From Chlamydiota bacterium (GTDB taxonomy: Bacteria > Chlamydiota > Chlamydiia > Chlamydiales > Rhabdochlamydiaceae), in assembly GCA_013288075.1 (NCBI GenBank), contig JABDCQ010000004.1, positions 1 through 64,000 of the forward strand: a stretch of DNA of 64,000 bases, written 5' to 3'. Positions within the stretch are counted from its first letter, which is position 1; each line of letters opens with the position of its first letter. Positions 10,607 to 19,510 of the stretch are shown one piece after another. The translations under genes and the position numbers were made by a program. Below the pieces are notes generated by a model. The model was not told the origin of the DNA, made no database searches, and saw nothing but the letters and a program-made list of their open reading frames with translations.

Positions 10607-11951
10607 GAAAAGATTAATTAACTGGCACTTAAAGACTTGGAAAGAAGATCCTCAAAAAAAGCCTTTGGTTCTAAGGGGAGCTAGGCAGGTGGGAAAAACC
10701 CATGCCGTTAGAGAGCTTGGAAAAGAATTTGATAATTTCGTAGAGATAAACTTCGAATTAGTACCCGAAGCCAAGACAATTTTTGAGAAAGATTTGCAAC
10801 CAGAGCGCATTCTTTGGGAACTTGGTCTTCTAGCCAAACAACCTATAACACCTGGCAATACGCTTCTTTTTTTCGATGAAATTCAAGCTGCTCCTAAAGC
10901 TATTATAGCTTTGCGCTACTTCTACGAGCTAATGCCTAAATTGCATGTCATTGCAGCCGGATCCTTACTTGATTTTGCAATAGAAAAAGTGGGCATGCCT
11001 GTTGGCAGAGTGGCAATGCTTTATGTCTACCCCCTTTCCTTCATGGAATTTTTAGCAGCTATAGGAGAAGAGCAATTTATTGGAGCTATTTTAAAAAAAG
11101 ACCCCTTTTCATCAATCATCCATGAAAAGCTTCTTGATTTCCTGGGGCATTATTTAGCTATTGGAGGCATGCCTGAAGTTGTTCAAGCTTGGGTAGAAAC
11201 CAAAAATCCTCATGCAAGCTATGAAGCCCAAAAAAGATTGATCGAAACTTATAGGCAAGACTTTCCGAAGTATGCAAAAACGCATCAGCTTCCTTATTTA
11301 GGCATTCTTTTTAACCAAATCCCCCATTTCATTGGAGAACAATTTAAATACTCCTCAGTGCATGGGGAATACAAAAAAAGAGAGCTTGCTCCTTGTTTAG
11401 ACTTGCTTTGCAGAGCAAATGTCATGCATCAAATTCTACATTCAGCAGGTAATGGAGTTCCCCTTGGAGCAGAAGTCAACCTTGAAAAATTTAAAACCAT
11501 TCTTCTAGACATCGGAATTGCCCAAGCAATGCTAGGGCTTGACTTGCCTGCCTGGTTTTTAAACCCGGACAAAGACTTTGTAAATAGAGGAACCATTGTC
11601 GAAGCTTTTGTAGGACAAGAAATACTTTGTTACGCTTCATCCAAATGGAAAACAGATCTGTATTTCTGGAAAAGAGAATCTTCAGGAGCCCTAGCTGAGG
11701 TCGACTATCTTCATGCCGAGCAAAATAAGGTCATTCCTATAGAAGTAAAAAGTGGCAGCGGATCTACTCTTCGAAGCATGCATCAATTTCTTTTAGATCA
11801 CCCTAAATCTCCTTACGGAATCCGTTTTTGGGCTGAGAATTATTCCAATTCAGAAAAAATTGATTCTAGACCGCTATATACGCTCGCAACCCTAGCCCCA
11901 TCAGATCAGAAAGAGGCCCTTTTAAGTTTAATGCAAAAACACCCAAATTAG
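10605..11951 (+). CDS. AAA family ATPase with DUF4143-type C-terminal domain
   Basis: LRGARQVGKTHAV Walker A, FFDEIQ Walker B, AAGSLLDFA, nuclease-like C-terminal EVDYL...PIEVKSGS. Confidence 0.88.
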   Translation: MKRLINWHLKTWKEDPQKKPLVLRGARQVGKTHAVRELGKEFDNFVEINFELVPEAKTIFEKDLQPERILWELGLLAKQPITPGNTLLFFDEIQAAPKAIIALRYFYELMPKLHVIAAGSLLDFAIEKVGMPVGRVAMLYVYPLSFMEFLAAIGEEQFIGAILKKDPFSSIIHEKLLDFLGHYLAIGGMPEVVQAWVETKNPHASYEAQKRLIETYRQDFPKYAKTHQLPYLGILFNQIPHFIGEQFKYSSVHGEYKKRELAPCLDLLCRANVMHQILHSAGNGVPLGAEVNLEKFKTILLDIGIAQAMLGLDLPAWFLNPDKDFVNRGTIVEAFVGQEILCYASSKWKTDLYFWKRESSGALAEVDYLHAEQNKVIPIEVKSGSGSTLRSMHQFLLDHPKSPYGIRFWAENYSNSEKIDSRPLYTLATLAPSDQKEALLSLMQKHPN

Positions 11952-11959
11952 AGCAAAAT

Positions 11960-12589
11960 ATGCTATCTCCAGACACTGCCCGCCCTATTGAAAAAGTTTA
12001 TGAAGAGTTAATCTTTTTAAAGAATTTCATCACCAATCCTAATATTCAAGTAGGAGATTACACCTACTATGACGGAAGAGAAGAAGCTGACAAGTTTGAA
12101 AAAAATAACGTCGTATTTGGAAAATTTTCGAAGCTAACTATAGGAAAATTCTGCCAAATTGCTTATGGGACAAAATTTATCTTAAACGATGCCAATCACC
12201 ACATGAATGGATTTTCTACCTACCCTTTTTACGTCTTTGGGGAGTATGCAGAAGGATGCCCAGAATGGGGGAACTATGAGCCTGATTTTCCTAAAAAAGG
12301 CGATACCTTTATTGGCAACGATGTATGGTTTGGCCATGAATCAAAAATACTGCCAGGCGTTACAATTGGCGATGGCGCTATTATTGGGACGGCGGCAGTT
12401 GTTACCAAGGATGTCCCTCCTTACGCTATAGTTGCTGGCAACCCTGCTAAAATCATCCGCATGCGCTTTAGTAAGGAGATCATTGATCAGCTTTTAGAGA
12501 TTCAATGGTGGAATTGGGATTACAGTAAAATTTCAGCTAACATCAAATACATCGTTGAAGCTGATATTGAAAAGCTTAAAGAAGCATAA
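11960..12589 (+). CDS. Left-handed beta-helix acetyltransferase (CatB/Vat-like xenobiotic acyltransferase)
   Basis: hexapeptide pattern IGDGAIIGTAAVVTKDVPPYAIVAGNPAK. Confidence 0.88.
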   Translation: MLSPDTARPIEKVYEELIFLKNFITNPNIQVGDYTYYDGREEADKFEKNNVVFGKFSKLTIGKFCQIAYGTKFILNDANHHMNGFSTYPFYVFGEYAEGCPEWGNYEPDFPKKGDTFIGNDVWFGHESKILPGVTIGDGAIIGTAAVVTKDVPPYAIVAGNPAKIIRMRFSKEIIDQLLEIQWWNWDYSKISANIKYIVEADIEKLKEA

Positions 12590-13133
12590 TATCAAAGCCG
12601 CGCAGAAGACTCATAGCTTCTGGTAGAGAAAATTTGGCTTTTTTGACTTTGTTAACTTGGGGATCAATGTCATAATTTGTAGCAGAAGAAAAATCCGCTT
12701 TAGATAAATCAGCATTATGAAAAACAGTTCCTGAAAGATCGGTTTCTTTAAAGTTTGCGGCTGCAAGATTGGTGTTTGTAAAATAACACTCTTTTAACTT
12801 GCTTCCTTCAAAAGAAGTGTTTTTCATGTTGAGGTCAGAGAAATTGCAGTATTGCAATAGGCTCTCTTTAAAAGATGCGGAGAAAAAAGTCTTTTCACAC
12901 TTGAAAAAGTCGACCCCTACAATTTTACATTCTAAGAACTGCGCATCTTGAATGCGGCACCCCTCCATTTTCATTAAGCTCAGATTACAATTTTTAAATG
13001 TACAAGAAGAAAACTTGGCACTATGCAAAACAGACTCTGTAAAGTTACAGTTATAAAAATTGCAACTTACAAAAGATTGCTCTCCAAACGATTTTTTAGA
13101 GTAATCCTCTCCCTTAAAATCTTGTTCTTCCAT
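12576..13133 (-). CDS. Pentapeptide repeat protein
   Basis: tandem A(D/N)LxX-like repeats (NTNLAAANFKETDLSGTVFHNADLSKADF). Confidence 0.85.
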   Translation of the reverse strand: MEEQDFKGEDYSKKSFGEQSFVSCNFYNCNFTESVLHSAKFSSCTFKNCNLSLMKMEGCRIQDAQFLECKIVGVDFFKCEKTFFSASFKESLLQYCNFSDLNMKNTSFEGSKLKECYFTNTNLAAANFKETDLSGTVFHNADLSKADFSSATNYDIDPQVNKVKKAKFSLPEAMSLLRGFDIMLL

Positions 13134-13308
13134 ATAATGTTTTCCTTATTGCCATAAAGTTACTTTAAAAACCAATAAGATAGCTACCGATTCGTTAAAT
13201 AGGCCCCTCTCGGATATTAATCCTAAGACTCAAAGAGTAGGGTGGACGTTTTTCTGCCGCCCCAAAAATTAACCGGATGGGATAAACAGAAGGAGATTTA
13301 ATAGGCAG

Positions 13309-13851
13309 ATGCAATTACAACAAAAAAACTTAATTCTTGTGGGGCATAAGGGTGCAGGCAAAACCTATTTTGGGAAAATGCTTTCAGAGGAATGTGGCAT
13401 ACCCCTTATTGATACAGATGCTCTTATTGAAAAGCGCTTTCAGGGTTTAAGCTGCAGAGAAATTTCCCTTAAAATCGGAGAAGACAATTTTCGCTTAATA
13501 GAACAAGAGGTCATAGAATCTCTTGAGTGCGTAAATACCATTATTTCTGTTGGAGGCGGAGCTTTGTTAAAAGAGGGAAATTGTACAAAGCTTAGAAAAC
13601 TTGGAAAACTCCTCTACCTGGAAGCTGATCAAGAGATCGTAAGAAAAAGGATGTTTAATACAGGAATCCCCTCCTTTTTAGATCCGCTTAATCTTGAGGC
13701 TTCTTTTGAAAAAATGTACGAGGAGCGTAAAAGCATCTATGAAAAGTGGTCCCATTTTAAAATCCAGATAACAAACAAACCACAGGAAGAAATTTTACGC
13801 GAACTACAAAACCATCTCCAACTAAACGACTTCGTTAGAAGAGAAGAATAA
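13309..13851 (+). CDS. aroK: Shikimate kinase
   Basis: GHKGAGKTYFGKML, IDTDALIE, GGGALL. Confidence 0.85.
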   Translation: MQLQQKNLILVGHKGAGKTYFGKMLSEECGIPLIDTDALIEKRFQGLSCREISLKIGEDNFRLIEQEVIESLECVNTIISVGGGALLKEGNCTKLRKLGKLLYLEADQEIVRKRMFNTGIPSFLDPLNLEASFEKMYEERKSIYEKWSHFKIQITNKPQEEILRELQNHLQLNDFVRREE

Positions 13852-14046
13852 CAAAGAGGGGTAAAAATTTCTCTTTCTCTCTCTTTCTTCCTCTGTGGTT
13901 TCTTGTCTCTGTGGTTAATTCTTTAGCTAACACTTGAGCTTACAAGGACTTGCATTTTTTTTAACCACAGAAGACTTGAAACCACAGAGGAAGAAAGAGG
14001 AAGAGAGAGAGAAAAAAAATATCTCTATGTTATTCTTCTCTTCTAA
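13835..14046. repeat. Long palindrome, CCTCTGTGG family, copy 2; overlaps aroK 3' end
   Basis: Outer arm ttagaagagaagaataaca (13835-13853) is the exact reverse complement of 14028-14046. Confidence 0.9.
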
Positions 14047-14116
14047 TAACGTCTTTAAAAACTAGAAGACAAAGGGTTCTCTGATTTGCTACATTGATTC
14101 CTTACAAAGGAGTTTT

Positions 14117-15622
14117 ATGAGTCATCCAGCTTTTAATCAATTACTAGAGATTTCAAAAAATGCGGCTCTTTTTTCATCGATGGGTCAGCTTTTAGAGTGG
14201 GACCAAGAAACGTATATGCCAGAAGGGGCTATTGACTATCGCTCGCTGCAAAGCGAGGCTTTAGCGAACTTCATTCATAAAGCAAAAACAGGACCCAAGT
14301 TTCAAAAAGCTCTAGCTAAGCTTATCGATATTGACACAGGGAAAATTCTTGATGACTCGTTAAATCCTATAGAGAAGGCTGCATTAAGGGAATGGAGAAA
14401 AGATTATATCCATTTAAAAAAGCTTCCAAGTAGCTTTGTAAAAATGTTTGCTAAAACAACATCGGAATCCCAGCACAAATGGGCCCTCGCAAAAAAGGAT
14501 AATAACTTTAAAGCATTTGCCCCCTACCTAGAAAAAATTGTTAAACTTAGTCAAAAAAAAGCCGCTCTTTTAGGCTATGAGGAGCACCCCTACGATGCTC
14601 TTTTAGATCTTTATGAGCCTGGAATGAAAACCTCTTATTTAGTTCCTCTTTTTGCTAAATTAAAAGACTCTCTCACCGCTCTTCTTAAAGAAATCACTAA
14701 AAACTCTCTTCCTAATATGGATTTTTTAAACAAAAACTATGAGGGAGATAAGCAGCTAGAATTTAGTAAGCTCCTTTTAAAAAGTATGGGATTTGAGAGC
14801 ACGACAAGCCGCTTAGATTTGGCTGTTCACCCTTTTTGCTCGGGCTTTCACCCTCTTGATACGCGTATGACAACGCATATCAATCCCAAAAATCCGCTCC
14901 CTTGCTTTTTTGGAGTGATTCATGAAGGAGGCCACGGACTTTATAATAGAGGGCTGCCTACTGAATATTTTGGCTCCCCTATTTGTGAGCATATCTCCTT
15001 AGGGATTGATGAAAGCCAATCAAGATGGTGGGAAACGCTCATTGGACATAGTCTTCCTTTTTGGCAGCATTTTTACCCTCTTTTACAAAAAGAATTCTCT
15101 GAAAATCTTGGAAACGTATCCATCGAAGATTTTTACCAGGCAGTCAATATTGTAAAGCCTTCTTTGATTAGAATTTATGCCGATGAAGTGACGTATAATC
15201 TTCATATCATCATCCGCTTTGAAATAGAAAAAGCTCTTATTGAAGGCTCTTTAAAGGTGAAAGATGTACCAGGTGTTTGGAATGCCAAAATGCAAGAATA
15301 TTTAGGCATTACCCCTACAGGATACGCAGATGGATGCATCCAGGATATTCACTGGTCTATGGGCGGCTTTGGATATTTTCCTACCTATACCCTCGGCAAT
15401 TTATATGCGGCGCAATTTTTTGAAACCTTTGAAAAACAGCACCCTAACTGGAGAGAAAAAGTTGCTAAGGGAGACCTTATTTTCATTAAAGAATGGCTTA
15501 ATGAAAACATCCACAAGTTTGGTAAGCAATTCAGCTCAGAAGAAATCGCCAAAAAAGTGACTGGCCGCGCCCTAACCCAAGAACCCTACGTCGCATACCT
15601 CAGAAAAAAGTATGAAGTATGA
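14117..15622 (+). CDS. Carboxypeptidase Taq (M32) metallopeptidase
   Basis: HEGGHGLYNRG zinc motif; HESQS-like GIDESQSRWWE; 501 aa. Confidence 0.92.
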   Translation: MSHPAFNQLLEISKNAALFSSMGQLLEWDQETYMPEGAIDYRSLQSEALANFIHKAKTGPKFQKALAKLIDIDTGKILDDSLNPIEKAALREWRKDYIHLKKLPSSFVKMFAKTTSESQHKWALAKKDNNFKAFAPYLEKIVKLSQKKAALLGYEEHPYDALLDLYEPGMKTSYLVPLFAKLKDSLTALLKEITKNSLPNMDFLNKNYEGDKQLEFSKLLLKSMGFESTTSRLDLAVHPFCSGFHPLDTRMTTHINPKNPLPCFFGVIHEGGHGLYNRGLPTEYFGSPICEHISLGIDESQSRWWETLIGHSLPFWQHFYPLLQKEFSENLGNVSIEDFYQAVNIVKPSLIRIYADEVTYNLHIIIRFEIEKALIEGSLKVKDVPGVWNAKMQEYLGITPTGYADGCIQDIHWSMGGFGYFPTYTLGNLYAAQFFETFEKQHPNWREKVAKGDLIFIKEWLNENIHKFGKQFSSEEIAKKVTGRALTQEPYVAYLRKKYEV

Positions 15623-15642
15623 AAGATGAAGTATGAAAAAAG
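15611..15642. repeat. Short tandem motif (TATGAAGTATGAAAGATGAAGTATGAAA) spanning the M32 stop codon
   Basis: read directly. Confidence 0.7.
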
Positions 15643-15674
15643 AACATTTGAGTCAGTCATTGAGAAGTCGAGCG

Positions 15675-15720
15675 ACAAAAAGAACGATATAAATGATATA
15701 ATGATATGAATGATGAAGAA
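15675..15720 (+). repeat. 46-nt AT-rich repeat, exact inverted copy at 45420-45465
   Basis: acaaaaagaacgatataaatgatataatgatatgaatgatgaagaa. Confidence 0.9.
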
Positions 15721-15736
15721 AGAAAAAGATGATGAT

Positions 15737-15977
15737 TTTCTTTGTCCCATTAGGGACTATGGCACGTAGCCAGGGTGTGACGAAGGAACCCCTGGATGAT
15801 ATAGACCAAAAATCGCGCTCCATAGGAGCGCAGGAATCATTACCTTAGAAATACATTTTTGCAGCTTTCTTCTTGCCCCTGCACTCCTAACGGAGTGCGA
15901 TTTTGGGTTCTATGCCTTCCAGGGGTTCCTTCGTCACACCCTGGCTACGTGCCATAGTCCCTAATGGGACAAAGAAA
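15737..15977. repeat. Palindrome with perfect 60-bp arms
   Basis: 15737-15796 is the exact reverse complement of 15918-15977; two small hairpins inside. Confidence 0.95.
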
Positions 15978-16036
15978 CTCCTTATCTTTTTTCTTTCTTC
16001 ATCCTGTATATCCTGCCCTATCTTGTCCATCTTGTT

Positions 16037-16170
16037 AATTCTCTCTCTCTCTTTCTTCCTCTGTGGTTTCTTCCCTCTGTGGTTTATCTTTTGCTAAGTC
16101 GTTTGCCTACTGGGGTTAGCAAAAGATAAACCACAGAGGGAAGAAACCACAGAGGAAGAAAGAGAGAATA
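16037..16170. repeat. Long palindrome, CCTCTGTGG family, copy 3
   Basis: tcctctgtggtttcttccctctgtggtttatcttttgctaa ... ttagcaaaagataaaccacagagggaagaaaccacagagga. Confidence 0.95.
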
Positions 16171-16198
16171 AAAAAACTCTCTTTGTTTAAAATAAAAA

Positions 16199-16226
16199 GG
16201 CCTTTGGGAAATGCATCCCAAAGGCC
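16199..16226 (-). terminator. terminator of rplM-rpsI
   Basis: ggcctttgggaaatgcatcccaaaggcc with T-run on the minus strand. Confidence 0.8.
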
Positions 16227-16259
16227 CATATCAACAAGGAGGAAAAAAAATTGTAACGA

Positions 16260-16649
16260 TTAACGTTTAGAGAACTGGAAGCGCTTACGAGCACCAGCAA
16301 GACCGTATTTCTTACGCTCGCGTTTACGAGGGTCTCTTGTTAAGTAACCAACAGCTTTAAGATTTGGTCTTCTTGTCTCGTCTTCGCCACAAAGAGCTCT
16401 GGAAATGCCCAAACGTGTAGCAATCACTTGACCTTGAATACCGCCCCCTTTAACACGCACGATGAGGTCGTAACCTTCTAACGAGGCGCATTTTTCGATA
16501 GGGGATAAAATCGCTTTACGCTGAATTTCTAAAGGAAAGTACTCTTCAAATTTACGTCCATTGACATCAATTTTACCTGTACCTGGTCTCATACGTACGG
16601 AAGCTACAGCAGTTTTTCTTCTTCCTGTACCAAGATGTTCTTTTTGCAT
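16260..16649 (-). CDS. rpsI: 30S ribosomal protein S9
   Basis: [14 protein letters not shown] ... [18 protein letters not shown]. Confidence 0.97.
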   Translation of the reverse strand: MQKEHLGTGRRKTAVASVRMRPGTGKIDVNGRKFEEYFPLEIQRKAILSPIEKCASLEGYDLIVRVKGGGIQGQVIATRLGISRALCGEDETRRPNLKAVGYLTRDPRKRERKKYGLAGARKRFQFSKR

Positions 16650-16670
16650 AGATCCTACTTAAATAAGAGG

Positions 16671-17120
16671 TTAAATATTAGCTGAAACTGGTTGTTGTGC
16701 AATCATATCATGTTTGTCACCAGCAAAGATACGCAATTTTTTCATTTGCGCTTCTGTAAGTCTTGTTTTTGGCATCATTCCTTTTACAGCATGACGAATG
16801 ATATAGTCAGGCTTTTTAGCTTGCATTACGCGATAAGGAATTTCACGCATACCGCTCATAGCGCCTGTGTGATAACGATAAATTTTTTGCGCTTCTTTAG
16901 CACCTGTAACTTGAATTTTCTCTGCGTTAATGATAATTACGCCATCGCCGGTATCAACGTGAGGAGTAAATTCTGTTTTGTGCTTGCCTCTTAAGATTTT
17001 CGCAACTTCAGATGCAAAACGGCCAAGCGTTTTACCGCTAGCGTCTAGCAAAATCCACTTACGTGCATTAAGAGCTTGTTCTTTTGTGAGAAGCGTTGTT
17101 GTATTTTTCTTTGGGTTCAT
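16671..17120 (-). CDS. rplM: 50S ribosomal protein L13
   Basis: WILLDASGKTLGRFASEVAKILRGKHK. Confidence 0.97.
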   Translation of the reverse strand: MNPKKNTTTLLTKEQALNARKWILLDASGKTLGRFASEVAKILRGKHKTEFTPHVDTGDGVIIINAEKIQVTGAKEAQKIYRYHTGAMSGMREIPYRVMQAKKPDYIIRHAVKGMMPKTRLTEAQMKKLRIFAGDKHDMIAQQPVSANI

Positions 17121-17281
17121 AAACCAGTCCAGTCCTAAAATTTAAAGATAAGCGATAGCATATTCTAACACCTCTTTTTTTGCGAGCCTTATTTTCATTT
17201 CAGTTTCAAAATTCTCAGCTTGATAAAAGATAGGGTGTAGAGTAAAATTTCGCCCAAAGAATAACTTAAAGAAACTTTACC

Positions 17282-18628
17282 ATGCAAGAACCAAAAAATT
17301 TTTTTATACGCACCTATGGCTGCCAGATGAATGAGCTCGATACCGAGATCATGGTGGGACAGCTAGAAAAAAGAGGATTAAAACGCACTCAAGACGAAGA
17401 GCTTGCCGATCTTTTAATCTTTAACACATGCTCAATTAGAGACTTAGCGGAAAGAAAAGTCATGGGAAAGTTGGGGCAATTAGGCAGGCCTAAAAGCAGA
17501 AAATCCATTATTGGTGTTACAGGCTGCATGGCCATGGCTAAAAAAGAAACTTTATTCCGCAAGCTGCCCCATGTCAATTTTGTCCTAGGAACAAATAATA
17601 TTAGCGATTTGAATAACGTCCTAGATGAAGTGCTAGAGACGGGCAGGCAAACCATTAAAACAGATGATCAGTTTGAAGAAAATCTAGACTATCTGATTGC
17701 TAAAAGGGATGACACCGTAAAAGCCTATGTTTCCATTATCCGAGGCTGCGATAAGTTTTGTACCTACTGCGTAGTTCCCTATACAAGAGGACAAGAAGTT
17801 TCAAGGCCCCCTCTTAGCATTGAAGAGGAATGCAGAAGGCTAGCTTCTGAGGGGTATAAAGAGATCACGCTTCTTGGGCAAAATGTAAATAGCTACGGTA
17901 AAGATAAGCCGGAGTGGAACTGTCTTTTCCATGATCTTCTTTATAGACTAGACAAGATCCCTGGAATCGAAAGGATTCGCTTCATGACAAGTCATCCTGT
18001 AGATATCACTCTCGATCTTATGCAAGCCATCCGCGATTTACCTTCTGTCTGCGAATTTGTGCACTTCCCCATTCAAGCTGGATCAAACCGGATTTTAAAA
18101 AAGATGCACCGCCTTTATACGGTAGAAAAATATCTCGAAAAGGTTTCCCTTTTAAAAGAAACAGTACCAAATGTTTCTCTTGGAACAGATATTATTGTGG
18201 GCTTCCCTACAGAAACAGAAGAAGAGTTTCAGCAAACCTACGATATCTTTAAGCAGATCCGCTATTCTGTAGGCTTTATCTTTTCTTATAGCGCGCGAAA
18301 AGGGACTCCAGCGTTTCGCTGGGTAGATGATATTCCTGAAGAGGTTAAGCAAGAAAGACTCCAAAGACTTCTTAGTTTACAGCAAGAGATTTGTGTAGAA
18401 GAGCGCCAAGACATGCTAGGAAGTGTTGTAGAAGTGCTTGTAGAGAAAAGAAAAACGCAAGAAATTCACCTCAAAGGGCGCTCAAGATGCTGGAAAAACG
18501 TAGCATTTGGAGGAGATGAGAGCCTTATAGGAACTCTACAAAAAGTAAAAGTCCATAGCTACAGCAACCAAACCCTCATCGGAGACCTCGTTACTACCAC
18601 CGAGACAAGTCCCCTAATCCTCCTCTAA
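17282..18628 (+). CDS. miaB: tRNA-2-methylthio-N6-dimethylallyladenosine synthase
   Basis: TYGCQMNELDTE, GCDKFCTYCVVPYTRG. Confidence 0.93.
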   Translation: MQEPKNFFIRTYGCQMNELDTEIMVGQLEKRGLKRTQDEELADLLIFNTCSIRDLAERKVMGKLGQLGRPKSRKSIIGVTGCMAMAKKETLFRKLPHVNFVLGTNNISDLNNVLDEVLETGRQTIKTDDQFEENLDYLIAKRDDTVKAYVSIIRGCDKFCTYCVVPYTRGQEVSRPPLSIEEECRRLASEGYKEITLLGQNVNSYGKDKPEWNCLFHDLLYRLDKIPGIERIRFMTSHPVDITLDLMQAIRDLPSVCEFVHFPIQAGSNRILKKMHRLYTVEKYLEKVSLLKETVPNVSLGTDIIVGFPTETEEEFQQTYDIFKQIRYSVGFIFSYSARKGTPAFRWVDDIPEEVKQERLQRLLSLQQEICVEERQDMLGSVVEVLVEKRKTQEIHLKGRSRCWKNVAFGGDESLIGTLQKVKVHSYSNQTLIGDLVTTTETSPLILL

Positions 18629-18858
18629 CAAAGAGAAATTTTTTCTTTTCTCTTTCTTCCTCTGTGGTTTCTTGTCTCCCTCCCGTGCCCGTGTGCGTGC
18701 CCGTGCCCGTGCCCGAGTTGATGTTATTGATAGGCAAGCGCAAGAAAACAAACAACGTCAAATCGGGCACGGGCACGGGCACGCACACGGGCACGGGAGG
18801 GAGACAAGAAACCACAGAGGAAGAAAGAGAGAGGATAAAAGATTTTCCTCTCTGTTAA
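18626..18858. repeat. Long palindrome, CCTCTGTGG family, copy 4 (GC-rich subtype)
   Basis: arms with CGTGCCCGTGTGCGTGCCCGTGCCCGTGCCCGA; 46-nt loop 18717-18762. Confidence 0.95.
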
Positions 18859-18860
18859 TA

Positions 18861-19379
18861 TTATTTTTTGAGGAGTTTGCCCATTGCAAGGCCAGCTAAG
18901 AACCAAGCGATTACTAGGTCTAGCATCATGAGGAGCGTTGCGACTGCTGGATAGCCCATCCAATTCCAAGCTGGGAGCTCGCCTACGATGGCTGCAAATA
19001 ATCCCATGACTGTAATAAAGGTCACTTTCTTTCTGTAGTTGAATCCTTTTGTCTGAGAGACGAGCCAAGCTATGATGTAAGCTGCTATTAGCTGAATTAC
19101 TAAAGAGATTGCAAGAGGCTTAAACGAGTTGTAGTCCATGCCCTCAGGTCTTACAACAGTAAAAATATAAGGCTTTACTTCTGAATTATTTGATTGTGCA
19201 GGAAGAAAATAAAGTCCTCCATCTCGTGTATTTTCTGTAATGACTTTAGCTACTTGGTTAGGATTTGAGAAAAACTGCATGCCTGATTTATGCCAGGGAA
19301 GCACTGTCCAAGAAATGACCATCCAAATAAAAACAATCACTCCGCCTGCAATTGCAGACTTAACTAATGATTTATTCAT
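18861..19379 (-). CDS. hypothetical membrane protein
   Basis: 172 aa, several hydrophobic segments. Confidence 0.7.
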   Translation of the reverse strand: MNKSLVKSAIAGGVIVFIWMVISWTVLPWHKSGMQFFSNPNQVAKVITENTRDGGLYFLPAQSNNSEVKPYIFTVVRPEGMDYNSFKPLAISLVIQLIAAYIIAWLVSQTKGFNYRKKVTFITVMGLFAAIVGELPAWNWMGYPAVATLLMMLDLVIAWFLAGLAMGKLLKK

Positions 19380-19510
19380 ACTACCTCTCCTTTTTGGTTT
19401 AGGGGTAAAATTTTATTTATATAAAATTTCCCTCTTTCAAAGCAATTTTTTTATTTTGAAAAACAAACAAAATCTCTTTAAACTCTTCCCAAGAGAAAGG
19501 AAATTTCAAC

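Noticed and set aside
15903-16097. ORF 15903-16097 and similar SFFLCGFFPLWF ORFs (41778-41996, 52330-52548)
   Set aside because: Shared peptide comes from the repeat arms, not from a protein family.
18594-18899. ORFs on both strands starting MVSCLPPVPVCVPVPVP, and the related frames
   Set aside because: Identical peptides on opposite strands are a by-product of the perfect palindrome, with no support for coding.
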